A DNA stretch of 64,000 nucleotides, taken from the NCBI RefSeq assembly GCF_001467695.1, contig NZ_LNYE01000022.1, positions 124,001 to 188,000 of the forward strand, read 5' to 3'. This document shows, piece by piece, positions 19,601 through 27,507 of this stretch; positions within the stretch are counted from its first letter, which is position 1; each line of letters begins with the position of its first letter. Source of the stretch: Legionella gratiana. Lineage in GTDB: Bacteria; Pseudomonadota; Gammaproteobacteria; Legionellales; Legionellaceae. The position numbers were made by a program, and so were the translations under genes. The notes beneath the pieces are model-generated. The model was not told the DNA's origin and ran no database searches. It worked only from the letters and a program-made list of their open reading frames with translations.

Positions 19601-21008
19601 AAATAGATTTATCTTTGCGTTGCATGCATAAGAAGAGCAAATCGGGCTCTTTGGTATTGACCATAAAACCCATATCAAGAAGTTTTGATAAGGTTGTTGC
19701 ATCAATCTCTTCAATAACCTTCTTGTTAAAAATAGAAGGAAATGATTTAGGATCAATCTGCGTATTTATTAATTGTGTGAATAATAAATTTAAAACATGA
19801 TGTTGATTCGCAATAGCTGCATGTTGAATTTGCTTGATGATTTGCTCGGGAGAAAGTTTGTTTAAAAACAAATGAATTATTTTAGAATCTGCTTCTTGAT
19901 GAATAAATGTTAAAAGCTGCAGATGATTGTAATTGGTTTGATATTCTCGATTTTGGGGTAGATTGAATGGGTCAATAAGTTTCAATAAATTGCTGTAGTT
20001 TGCTTTCTTTTTCATTAAAGTCAATAGTGGCTCACTAAGCTGTTTTTGTACTTCATCTTTTAGTTCATTCTGTTCTTCAAGGCTGGTATAGGTCTTGAGA
20101 TAGTGATGAATTAGTTTTTCTGTTTCTTTGTGCGTTCCTGTAAGAAGAGTAGCGTTGATACCTCGTAGCACAGCATTTTTGATACCGGCAGATTTAGGTC
20201 GTTGCAGTAAGAGATCATTAAATTCTGGGCGAAGGTATTCTTTGGCCAACGAATCTAACTCGATTTTGTTTTCTTTAAATAAATAATTTAAAGTATTAAT
20301 ATCCCCAGCTAGGGTAGCAAATGCACTAGAATTGGTATTGATTTGATGAGCAAAGGCGATTTGATGAAGTTCATCATGGGTAGGATAAAATTCCTGAGCT
20401 TCATTGGGATGAGCAAATGCACGAATTGCTAAACCGAAAGCATGCTCTGTATATTCAAAACACTCCTTAATCTCTTTAATTAATTCATCGATTGAATCAA
20501 ATTCTTTTATTTTTTTACTGTAATTGGGATCATAAACGGCATATTTTCCATTTTGGAAGGTTAACGCGATGGCATGATTTTTACTGGCAATAAAATAAGA
20601 GCGATTAGTACGACTGATTTTTTTTAATAGTTCTTTCCAGCATGATTCATCAGTAGTTAATCCTAAGTTAAATTCATTACTCAGTGGTTTATTGCGAACA
20701 TCTAAGATTTTTTCGAGATCACCTTGCTGGACTTCATACCCGCAATATTCAGATGGACGAAATGCTTTTTCTATTTGAATAAGGAAATTGTCAAGAGCAT
20801 GATTACTACCTAAACGATAATTGCTAGGCAGAGTAGCTAATTGGTCGAGTAAAGAGAAAAATTGCGTGGTTTTATGTTCTAAGGCATATTTAATATATAA
20901 CGCAGCAAGTCCTGCACAAATCCCTTTGGGGTTCAGTTCAAAATCGATATTTGATTTTTGCTTGAGGCACAAATTTACCGCATTAATGATTTTGCTTTGG
21001 CTCGACAT
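16602..21008 (-). CDS. very large putative effector with YopT-like (C58) cysteine protease N-terminus
   Basis: A 1468-residue protein without a signal peptide. Its first 200 residues fit a papain-like fold of the YopT/C58 type: Cys31 in KGICAGLAALYIKYAL, His145 in SKNHAIALTF, and Asp160 in KYAVYDPNYSKK; C..H..DPN(Y/F) is the C58 triad layout. The remaining 1200 residues are helix-rich with irregular repeated pairs of helices (for example LDMGFMVNTKEPDLLFLCMQ, LLLEIYPQLKETPELTILLV) that look like degenerate ankyrin or alpha-solenoid repeats, then a charged end with EKNREEDMGMKTKF, suited to a Dot/Icm translocation signal. No good ribosome site is seen at the ATG. Size, fold and lack of bacterial housekeeping similarity all suggest a host-directed effector; protease activity and translocation are inference. 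Confidence 0.65.
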   Translation of the reverse strand: MSSQSKIINAVNLCLKQKSNIDFELNPKGICAGLAALYIKYALEHKTTQFFSLLDQLATLPSNYRLGSNHALDNFLIQIEKAFRPSEYCGYEVQQGDLEKILDVRNKPLSNEFNLGLTTDESCWKELLKKISRTNRSYFIASKNHAIALTFQNGKYAVYDPNYSKKIKEFDSIDELIKEIKECFEYTEHAFGLAIRAFAHPNEAQEFYPTHDELHQIAFAHQINTNSSAFATLAGDINTLNYLFKENKIELDSLAKEYLRPEFNDLLLQRPKSAGIKNAVLRGINATLLTGTHKETEKLIHHYLKTYTSLEEQNELKDEVQKQLSEPLLTLMKKKANYSNLLKLIDPFNLPQNREYQTNYNHLQLLTFIHQEADSKIIHLFLNKLSPEQIIKQIQHAAIANQHHVLNLLFTQLINTQIDPKSFPSIFNKKVIEEIDATTLSKLLDMGFMVNTKEPDLLFLCMQRKDKSIFETYARAWAKQTNHSEIWKQIDKHEYSLIDLRTPLGSASLLNALIFLRKNEHIKQAWRNDIPVELIKSALTSAILNDNQEMCLFLQEKLNTQLDMDTLEFLYRKGLEEDNLTILSTLTQLNFNVLRMTQDIRALLMLCYDYDDYSIIERCFEQTSPKIRKLILEYSLMWHITPVINICIQKEPQLFNEYLNESIQTPAKLAKLNRTIDRLPPDTLSLKFDEQTQKNQIKEWCKKKLFHLAKKLGTKIAWKKEELDEFMNELIHNKNENGIILLLEIYPQLKETPELTILLVRNNLLNPLTFLLAHDHIIDPELMEQIFTAALMQNHKNLVTQFLTKGLITPTTKLKQPLTKLFQEAIEKDSDAIEPFIHSKSDFELDYKELFLFSCTQKKEKTANQLLARELILTEPERQRAVQQLFGEQPASELFERVYAHGYGRLYQLLLKTNIQHPRASLLSSIKNPEQDPAFQQTELYLNPLKRAIKEKNEPIFNSLFTQSELPADPDHGVLIFLRDPLLFPRVLSLFAKKYGLEKLVAEALKHKEWAVVAHLIEKQKLDDLDIRLQQLIQEHGKEIVNAYLDNLEAHYDKMDVRPQLFKLFSNTNALARLAIPYQEIIQKTLERIELNMLHHQLDLNNQIYRYTFSHLPFKMALEQIAIVFEECQKILIEKQIDLEQPIENPDIVNALVHLKTMMAGHDITPDYLSDEHTDLLEKLIGNSRFKEVCQLELKLYFVLKNVQKSFSEQSQTYQEEFNTAIKSLHECLMQKKLPISFVIPEIQAHLKIYQSKITPLKPVQEKERLAAPQETTTTSYLKTQKARCIKSLNHYLKHRDQTLSYFSYFFDYYRGKTRAQHYKNLIKSAQSERELQLIEYAIFVNNNGTQLKKDLLAKLNYEDQHTAKASLKATIRKSYSKYELKQLDKVIESMNQKINANDQTATITLFHDELAYLKKLNTLKQISGKHSFFQPKKQEHIGFWQWIASWFGYTSFSEKNREEDMGMKTKF

Positions 21009-21214
21009 GATTTATTTCTATAGAGTGCAAATAATTGCGATTATAAATTCATTTTAATTTATTTCAATTCACTATGTTTTTTATTTGATCTAATGATAAA
21101 CAATAATGCACGATCAATGTTGATTTACTATACAAGAGGTCATTAAATTATGCTTGCAATTTTATTGTCTCTCCAATAGTCTGTACTGGAAAATAATTAT
21201 CACAAGGAATTGGT

Positions 21215-21547
21215 ATGGCACGAGATAAAATAAATGTAGATGATGTAGGCAAGACAGTGACCTTAGCTGCTTTAATGAATACGGTTCTTGCTCCTCTTTA
21301 TTGGGCTGATGCAAAAATAGGGTTATCTGCTGCATTGGTTGCTACGGGTGCTTTTTTATATGGTGCACATGAAATCGGTAAAAAAAGAAGACCTACTGCC
21401 AATGGAATAAATAGCTTGAATACTTTTTTTGGTAGTGCCACAGGCGATAAAAGTACAGAAGTTCAAAATGCTGCAGCAAATATTGCTGTTGGAGGAAAAG
21501 TTATATTTGATGAACTCTTTCCGCAAGGTCCTAGTAATCGCAGATAA
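21215..21547 (+). CDS. small membrane-associated protein, paralogue 1
   Basis: A 110-residue protein of unknown function. A hydrophobic stretch (IGLSAALVATGAFLYGAHEIG) near residues 35-55 could span or dip into a membrane; the rest is polar, with VGGKVIFDELFPQGP near the end. It aligns along its length with the 100-residue product at 21999-22301, sharing LHEIG/AHEIG, VxGGxxxFDExFPxG and the same leader AAGGAATTGGTATG around the start. The two paralogues are separated by a decayed copy of the large module gene. Confidence 0.6.
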   Translation: MARDKINVDDVGKTVTLAALMNTVLAPLYWADAKIGLSAALVATGAFLYGAHEIGKKRRPTANGINSLNTFFGSATGDKSTEVQNAAANIAVGGKVIFDELFPQGPSNRR

Positions 21548-21673
21548 CTTAGTATTATCAAGACAAAAAAACGAATAATCATACTTGAAAGAAACAACCC
21601 TAGCTCTTGGGCTGGCGTAATTTATACTAACTACATAAATTTTAAATAATTTTTATGAGGGTCCAATACTGGA

Positions 21674-21712
21674 ATGTCATCATGAAATCTAGAAAATCTT
21701 CCATGATGACAT
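21674..21712. terminator. hairpin behind the decayed third module copy
   Basis: ATGTCATCATG (21674-21684) pairs perfectly with CATGATGACAT (21702-21712), loop 17 bases. Core and position match the hairpin at 14617-14665 behind module copy B, which supports reading 21725-21919 as a relic of a third module. Confidence 0.6.
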
Positions 21713-21724
21713 AGGTAAATTTTG

Positions 21725-21919
21725 TCAGCTTAAAGTCTGGGGGTTGTCGTCATGGTTTTCTTGTTTTTCTAATTCTTCACTACATTCTAAACATTGATCC
21801 TTCCCTAACTGAAATTGAGTTTTATAGAGTCCAAATTTAACTAATGGATTGCTCATTATTTTCGCATCACTTTTTTCTGTCTCTGATATGATTGCTTCAA
21901 TTTGATCCTTATTGATACC
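21725..21919 (-). pseudogene. relic of a third large module gene (C-terminal 64 codons)
   Basis: Reading the minus strand to the stop at 21727-21725 gives 64 open codons with no plausible start; an in-frame TGA lies just upstream. The segment IEAIISETEKSDAKIMSNPL and the later DQCLECSEELEKQ align with the C-termini of the two intact large proteins (IEELNSDTKKIEIKVHNNLF and DKCEQCKEKLK in copy A), including the Cys-x-x-Cys pair. The rest of the gene is gone. It shows that the module was once present at least three times. Confidence 0.65.
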
Positions 21920-21998
21920 TCATATAGACTTTATTAATATCTATTGATTTTTAATGCGATTTAGTATTTATTAATAGCCATTTATCAAAGGAATTGGT

Positions 21999-22301
21999 AT
22001 GCCTCAAGATCAAATAAATCCTGAAAAAGTAGTGAAAACTGGTGCATTAATCAGTTTTGGAAATTTATTTATGTCGCCTTTTTATTCCAGATTAGGTCCA
22101 TTCGCGTCACTGACTCTAACAGCTGCAGCATTATTTGGATTGCACGAAATAGGACGGCGCCAGCAATCAGGTAATGGTTTTTGGGGGTTCTTTTCCAAAA
22201 AACCTGATGCCAATATTTCAGATATGAATACTTCAATGCAACGTATTGTGGAAGGAGGGGCGACTGTGTTTGATCAAGTTTTTCCTCCTGGTAAACGATA
22301 A
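21999..22301 (+). CDS. small membrane-associated protein, paralogue 2
   Basis: A 100-residue paralogue of the product at 21215-21547. It begins MPQDQINPEKVVKTGALISF against MARDKINVDDVGKTVTLAAL, has a hydrophobic stretch (FASLTLTAAALFGLHEIGRR) near residues 35-55, and ends with VEGGATVFDQVFPPGKR. The start has an AAAGGAATT ribosome site shared with its paralogue. No function can be assigned. A short hairpin (22312-22329) follows before the convergent CsiV-like gene. Confidence 0.6.
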   Translation: MPQDQINPEKVVKTGALISFGNLFMSPFYSRLGPFASLTLTAAALFGLHEIGRRQQSGNGFWGFFSKKPDANISDMNTSMQRIVEGGATVFDQVFPPGKR

Positions 22302-22311
22302 GTATCTTAGA

Positions 22312-22329
22312 TCTTCCGCTCGCGGAAGA
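22312..22329. terminator. short hairpin between convergent genes
   Basis: TCTTCCGC (22312-22319) and GCGGAAGA (22322-22329) form a GC-rich stem with a minimal loop in the 40-base gap between two converging genes. Likely a bidirectional terminator, although neither side has a strong U tract. Confidence 0.5.
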
Positions 22330-22341
22330 CGGCGAGGAACT

Positions 22342-22884
22342 TTAGGATAATTTATGAATTTTAACCAACATACCGATTTGTGCATTGTCCAAATAATAAA
22401 TCACATCCCCTTTTAAGCGTTGTTTTTGTGACACTGTGAATGATTCTTGCGGATTACTTGGAGGGGATACTTGGAGTTCTGCATCAAAAGAATAATAGTT
22501 ACTTTGTCTTATATCTAGAGTTCCTTGCATTTGCCAACCATTATGCTCCACCAAGGGTAAGGTAACTTTGCTTTGATTATTTGCCGGTTGTCTCCATGAA
22601 TAATGCCCGAGTACTTGATAATGGCCCTTGCGAGTTAATAGGTAATATTCATCGCGCAAACTCGAATAAGAGGCGGGTAACAAATGATACGGTTTCCCGG
22701 ATTTTTCGGTATCTGGGCGTAACGATATTGAGTTTGAACTTGGTGGGAGGAGAGGAGCATCTATAGTTAGCCCACTGATTTGATTGGGATGTGTAAAAAC
22801 AATTAAATCAATTTGATATGGAGGTTTAGCTAAAGCCGAACACGAATAGAGGATGCTTAAAATTATTATTATTAATCGTTCCAT
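22342..22884 (-). CDS. CsiV-like periplasmic protein
   Basis: A 180-residue exported protein. The signal peptide MERLIIIILSILYSCSALAK is followed by YQIDLIVFTHPNQ, the opening strand that resembles the CsiV family (peptidoglycan-binding, needed for LPO8-type cell wall upkeep in Vibrio and Pseudomonas as I recall). Other matches are the proline-serine linker, YSSLRDEYYLLTRKGHYQVLGHYSWRQP and a C-terminal beta-rich domain ending in a KIHKLS strand. It is shorter than typical CsiV proteins, so this is a family-level assignment. It lies about 85 bases downstream of the mrp gene on the same strand. Confidence 0.5.
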   Translation of the reverse strand: MERLIIIILSILYSCSALAKPPYQIDLIVFTHPNQISGLTIDAPLLPPSSNSISLRPDTEKSGKPYHLLPASYSSLRDEYYLLTRKGHYQVLGHYSWRQPANNQSKVTLPLVEHNGWQMQGTLDIRQSNYYSFDAELQVSPPSNPQESFTVSQKQRLKGDVIYYLDNAQIGMLVKIHKLS

Positions 22885-22968
22885 GGTTTATTTTATTTTT
22901 ATATTGTTATGATCCCAGTTACTTCACTTAGACTCAATTTACGCTCCTATTATACCTTTGAAAGGATC

Positions 22969-24042
22969 TCACTCAACAACAATTTTAGGGAATTTATCGG
23001 CGTAATTAATTGGTTTTTTCGCTAATTCAACAGCACTTCTCATTGCGGTTTTTAAGAATGCATTCGTTAACTCATTTGGATCGTGAGTTGCAGTAGGGCA
23101 TCCTTCATCGCAGTGTCTTCTGATACGTATGTCTAAAGGAAGTTGACCCAATAAGAGAGAATGATAGTTGGCACAAAGAGACTCTGCGCCACCTGTACCA
23201 AAAATTGCTTCCTGATGTCCGCATTGGCTGCAAATATGTGTTGACATATTTTCTACGATACCTAATACATTAATTCCTGTTTTGGAAAACATACTTATTG
23301 CTTTTTGCGCGTCTAGTGTTGCTACATTTTGTGGCGTAGTGACTACAATGGCTGTGGTTAGAGGAATTTTTTGTACCAACGTGAGTTGAATATCACCAGT
23401 TCCAGGTGGCAAATCAATGAATAAATAATCTAAATCATCCCAAAGCGTACTATCCAACATTTGGATAAGCGATTTAGCAAGCATAGGACCACGCCAAATT
23501 AATGCTTGATCATTATTCATTAAATAACCGATAGACATCGTTTGTATTCCATGAGCTATTACAGGAAGATAATGATCCTCTTTGACTTGTACGGGCTCTG
23601 TCTTACCAAGCATTAATGGCATACTTGGACCATAGATATCAGCATCTAAAATTCCAACTCGAGCTCCAAGACGAGCTAATGCAGTTGCAAGATTGACAGT
23701 TACCGTAGACTTTCCTACTCCTCCTTTTCCTGAGGCGATTGCAATCGTATTTTTCACCCCACGTAAGCTTTTGCCAATTAGTTGTGTTCTATGTGCTTTG
23801 ATTCGGTGATCGATATGAACCTCAACCTGATGGCTTGGGAATTCTGCTTGTAGTGCTGCAAGCAATAAGGGTTTGTATTGCTTTTCCAACAAGCTAGAGG
23901 GAAAACCAGCAGTAAGATTCAGAAGTAATTGATTTTGAAGTGGTTCAATGCTGCACTGTAAATTCATGTCCTTACCTGTAAGGCCAAGAAATGGGTCTTT
24001 TAAGGTATTCATTAAGTGAATTACAGTATTTTCAGTGGTCAT
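22969..24042 (-). CDS. apbC: iron-sulfur cluster carrier ATPase Mrp/ApbC
   Basis: A cytosolic P-loop ATPase of the Mrp/Nbp35 family that binds and transfers [4Fe-4S] clusters. The 357 residues contain a reduced N-terminal MIP18-like domain, a deviant Walker A IASGKGGVGKSTVTVNLATA near residues 103-122, a switch region LDADIYGPSMPLMLG, and the cluster-binding pair CSQCG near residue 270. PPGTGDIQLTL is the family's Walker B area. Starts at ATG 24042 beginning MTTENTVIHL. It follows the AddA-like gene after 145 bases. Confidence 0.93.
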   Translation of the reverse strand: MTTENTVIHLMNTLKDPFLGLTGKDMNLQCSIEPLQNQLLLNLTAGFPSSLLEKQYKPLLLAALQAEFPSHQVEVHIDHRIKAHRTQLIGKSLRGVKNTIAIASGKGGVGKSTVTVNLATALARLGARVGILDADIYGPSMPLMLGKTEPVQVKEDHYLPVIAHGIQTMSIGYLMNNDQALIWRGPMLAKSLIQMLDSTLWDDLDYLFIDLPPGTGDIQLTLVQKIPLTTAIVVTTPQNVATLDAQKAISMFSKTGINVLGIVENMSTHICSQCGHQEAIFGTGGAESLCANYHSLLLGQLPLDIRIRRHCDEGCPTATHDPNELTNAFLKTAMRSAVELAKKPINYADKFPKIVVE

Positions 24043-24187
24043 GGATCAGTCTCAGCGTTATTAAGTTAAGGGGCGCAGGGCTAAGGTTACAAAAGTGTAA
24101 TAATAACGTAGGGAGGTATTATTGCATAGGATTAGATTTTACCTTTAACAAACATTTTTGCTGCGATGCAACCGCATTCTTTTAGAT

Positions 24188-27100
24188 TTAAGGCATTTCA
24201 TCATAAATGGGGTTATAGCGCCAATTCACCCAATGATTGCTTGCAAGATAATAAATACCGCAATAGATAGGAAGATGAGCGCGGTTCGATAAATAAAAGC
24301 CGTATTCATTGACTTGCTGTTGGTGTTTGAATAAGGAGCATTCATCTTCTTTCCCTGTTTTAAAATCGATGATCCAACATTTGTCTTGATCTTCGAAAGT
24401 GCGATCAATAATACGAGTAATAGCTCTGTTTTGTTGTTCTATTAGCAATTCGTATTCATTTCGCTCTTGATGATGTTTGGCAATAATCCATGAGCCCGTT
24501 GGATCTTGAAAGAGCTTGGTAATCTGTTCTTGTATTGTTTGTAATGCATCGTGTTGCATTTTTTCATCAAAGCCTAATTTCCTCAATTCATAATGAGGTA
24601 GACTCCAGGGAATTTCAGCGGTTGTTTTTGGATGATTATCACAGATCCAGTGTAATAACTGATGAGTGACTATACCGATTAACCGAGGAATACTGGTTGA
24701 TAAAGAGGATGTTGATGTATTGGCATTAAAGAGGATATCGGATTTTTTAATTTGATAATAATTGAGTGGCAAACGTAGAAGTTTGGGTAACGATGGTTTT
24801 TCTTCTTCAGTGAAGTATGATGTTTCATCTTCAACAAATTCTTGCTGTTTGAGAAGACTACGGAATGAACTTTTAGACGATTTTTCAGAGCAATCCATTA
24901 AATATAAGCGAGATTTTGCTCGGGTTACCGCTACATATAATAATCGCTGTGCTTCATAACGACTTTTTACTTCATCTAAATGAGTGAGATAATCATATAA
25001 AGCACAATGTTCTTGGTGTGCTGCATGGATCGGGGACATCAATAATAAATTGCCTTGGTTTTGTGTGGGTAAATTAAGCCAGCGTAACATCGGTTTATCT
25101 TCATGGTTAGCTTGTGTTCCAAGACCAGGTAACAAAACGGTATCAAACTCCAAGCCTTTAGATTTATGGATCGTCATCACATGTAAACGTGAGGAGTTTG
25201 TTTGCTGTGAATAGAGTTTATTGAGTTCTACAAGAAACTCGTTCATATCGGGTAAACGGCCATCTTGTTCGTAACGATCGAGCAAGTTCCAGAATTGTTC
25301 GAGATCGTTGAGTTGGTTTTCATTCAAGAGGCTATCTATGTGTAATTTTTTTAAGGTATGAATTATCCATGAGGAAAGTTGGGTTGCATATCTTTGGGTT
25401 AGAGCTTGGTGCATCACATGAATCAAAAAACCAGCTCGAATGTTTCCTTCCTCACTGATACCTTGAACTTTATTAAGATTTAATAAAGCAAAATAAATCG
25501 ACTTTTTTGTATTAAAGCGTGCTATGGCATGAACATCCGATAAAGATAAGCCACAATAAGGGCTACGGAGGACTGCAAGCCATGAAAGGCGGTTGGCTGG
25601 GGCTAATAAAGCTTGGGTTAATGACCAAACATCACGCAAATGGCTTAGATTGCTCAGCAACGTGATATCAGTACCTTGATAGGGAATTTGATGTTGGCGC
25701 AACAAGCGAATAATTGCACTCAATTGTGTTCTTGAGCGAACCAGAATGGCAAGGCTGTGATTAGGGTAGGTTTGCAATTCATGTTGAATGAATTGAATAA
25801 GCTTTTGTGCTTCTTGCTCACGATTTTTAAATTTCATAGCATAAATAGCGCTATTTTCTTTATCCTTACTGACATTGACGCTGGGATGAAATGGAACTGA
25901 TCCGGATTCTATATCAATTTGTTTCGGGAATATGTAATTAAATTGTTTATTGACCCAATCGACAATAGTGGGTGTGGATCGAAAATTACAACTTAATTCG
26001 AGCGGGTGAAGTTTGACTGAGCCTATGCCTTGTTCTTTAGCTCGAAAAAATAACCCTACTTCTGCTTGTCTAAAGCGATAAATAGATTGCATGGGATCAC
26101 CAACAATAAAAAGAGTTTTGCCATCACCTTCCTGCCAGCCCTGTACTAATTTAGTTAACAATTCAAATTGAGTAATGGAGGTATCTTGAAATTCATCGAC
26201 TAAAATGTGATGAAGTGCATTATCCAAATACAAGGCTAAATCAGTAGGATGATCTGCATCACCTAATGCCGCTAAAGCATGCTGGGATATAGTGGTAAAA
26301 TCAACCTCATTCTTTTCACTAAATAATACGTGCAAATGACCTACAAGAAGGGGAAGTAATAGAAATAAAGATTGTAACACTTCCCATTGTTCAAGATCGT
26401 ATTGGGGATTGGGTAAATTACTTACTTGGATTAATGCTTCGAGAAAGTCCGGGTATTCATTGAGTTCACTGAGTAACTCTTTGCTTGCATTTTTGAGTTT
26501 TTTGTATTCATCCGGTGAGCAAGAGCTACTCAGTAGACCCACATGATGATCGAAACTTTTGCGAAAATGTGCATCATTTGTAAGAAGCAATTTACTTAAG
26601 GCTGTTGCCATCTCTTGATTTGTTTGTTCAAAATCATGCCAGTCTCTAAGTAGATAACGAGGAGAATTGGGATTATTTTCTATGACTGCTAATTGACGAG
26701 CCTGTTGCGTTAATTCGCTCGCTACATGTTGAGGTAGACTTTTTTTGAAACGATTTAATTCATGTTGTTCTATAATCCGCAGTGCATGCTCGAAAGTTGT
26801 TTTTTCCTGGGCACGTGCTTGAAATAGAGGTATCAGCCATTGATCCCTTTGAGATAATAGTTCACGAAACAACTCAAGTAATCGATCTTGGCGATTATCA
26901 ACATGCAACAGTAGCGTTTTTATTGCTTTTTGGTATTGCGGTGTTGCTAGTGCATACTGGATACAACGTCGACCGGCATTTAAATAATGGCTGCTCGCTT
27001 TATCAGTAATTTGCGCGTAGGCAATCTGCTTTTCTAATAAAGGAATTGCCTGATTAATACTCTGACATAAAGAATCAATGGTAATCACGCGTAATCGATT

Positions 27101-27427
27101 GGGTTGCTGTAATAAGTTCCATTGATAATTGGTATCACGATGAAGTGCCTTGTGAGCGAAGTCAAGCGTCATTTGCTGATGTAAGCTGTTGGCTGTTTGC
27201 TGAGTTGCTGCCTGTTGTAGTGCGAATAGAATACGCGCTCTCATTTCACTCGCGGCTTTGCGAGTAAAGGTTAATGCGATAATTTGTTCGGGAGCTTTTA
27301 CAGTGCTTAATAGCCGTAAATAGCGTTGAGTAAGTATTTCAGTTTTTCCCGATCCTGCTGGTGCTTGAACGATAAAGGATAAAGAGGGATCGGTGGCTTG
27401 GTTTCGTTGAGCACTATCGACTAACAT
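24188..27427 (-). CDS. UvrD/RecB-family helicase-nuclease (AddA-like)
   Basis: A 1079-residue double-strand-break repair helicase-nuclease. Helicase motifs: VQAPAGSGKTEILTQRYL (I) near residues 19-36, ALTFTRKAASEMRAR (Ia), VDEFQDTSITQFELL (II), VGDPMQSIYRFRQAEV (III), LSCNFRSTPTIVDWVN (IV), MTIHKSKGLEFDTVLLP (V), RLLYVAVTRAKSRLYL (VI). The C-terminal part holds a RecB/AddA-type PD-(D/E)XK nuclease with RIIDRTFEDQDKCWIIDFKTGK. ATG 27427 is used instead of the TTG four codons earlier. An AddB partner would be expected next to it but the neighbours are lysAC and apbC, so the partner must lie elsewhere or be absent. Confidence 0.85.
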   Translation of the reverse strand: MLVDSAQRNQATDPSLSFIVQAPAGSGKTEILTQRYLRLLSTVKAPEQIIALTFTRKAASEMRARILFALQQAATQQTANSLHQQMTLDFAHKALHRDTNYQWNLLQQPNRLRVITIDSLCQSINQAIPLLEKQIAYAQITDKASSHYLNAGRRCIQYALATPQYQKAIKTLLLHVDNRQDRLLELFRELLSQRDQWLIPLFQARAQEKTTFEHALRIIEQHELNRFKKSLPQHVASELTQQARQLAVIENNPNSPRYLLRDWHDFEQTNQEMATALSKLLLTNDAHFRKSFDHHVGLLSSSCSPDEYKKLKNASKELLSELNEYPDFLEALIQVSNLPNPQYDLEQWEVLQSLFLLLPLLVGHLHVLFSEKNEVDFTTISQHALAALGDADHPTDLALYLDNALHHILVDEFQDTSITQFELLTKLVQGWQEGDGKTLFIVGDPMQSIYRFRQAEVGLFFRAKEQGIGSVKLHPLELSCNFRSTPTIVDWVNKQFNYIFPKQIDIESGSVPFHPSVNVSKDKENSAIYAMKFKNREQEAQKLIQFIQHELQTYPNHSLAILVRSRTQLSAIIRLLRQHQIPYQGTDITLLSNLSHLRDVWSLTQALLAPANRLSWLAVLRSPYCGLSLSDVHAIARFNTKKSIYFALLNLNKVQGISEEGNIRAGFLIHVMHQALTQRYATQLSSWIIHTLKKLHIDSLLNENQLNDLEQFWNLLDRYEQDGRLPDMNEFLVELNKLYSQQTNSSRLHVMTIHKSKGLEFDTVLLPGLGTQANHEDKPMLRWLNLPTQNQGNLLLMSPIHAAHQEHCALYDYLTHLDEVKSRYEAQRLLYVAVTRAKSRLYLMDCSEKSSKSSFRSLLKQQEFVEDETSYFTEEEKPSLPKLLRLPLNYYQIKKSDILFNANTSTSSLSTSIPRLIGIVTHQLLHWICDNHPKTTAEIPWSLPHYELRKLGFDEKMQHDALQTIQEQITKLFQDPTGSWIIAKHHQERNEYELLIEQQNRAITRIIDRTFEDQDKCWIIDFKTGKEDECSLFKHQQQVNEYGFYLSNRAHLPIYCGIYYLASNHWVNWRYNPIYDEMP

Positions 27428-27459
27428 AGCATTTCCCAAAAATGTAGTTTGAGAAGTAG

Positions 27460-27501
27460 CGAGCGAACCCAGTATCTACATTAAGATCTGGGTTCCGCTC
27501 G
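27460..27501 (-). terminator. hairpin downstream of lysAC
   Basis: CGAGCGAACCCAG (27460-27472) pairs with CTGGGTTCCGCTCG (27488-27501) with one bulged base and a 15-base loop, directly after the lysAC stop. A factor-independent terminator is likely, although the U run is short. Confidence 0.6.
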
Positions 27502-27507
27502 TGTTCC

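Noticed and set aside
16602..21008. Calling the large protein a classical ankyrin-repeat effector
   Set aside because: Repeats are helical but lack the G-x-TPLHxAA consensus; a degenerate solenoid is all that can be said.
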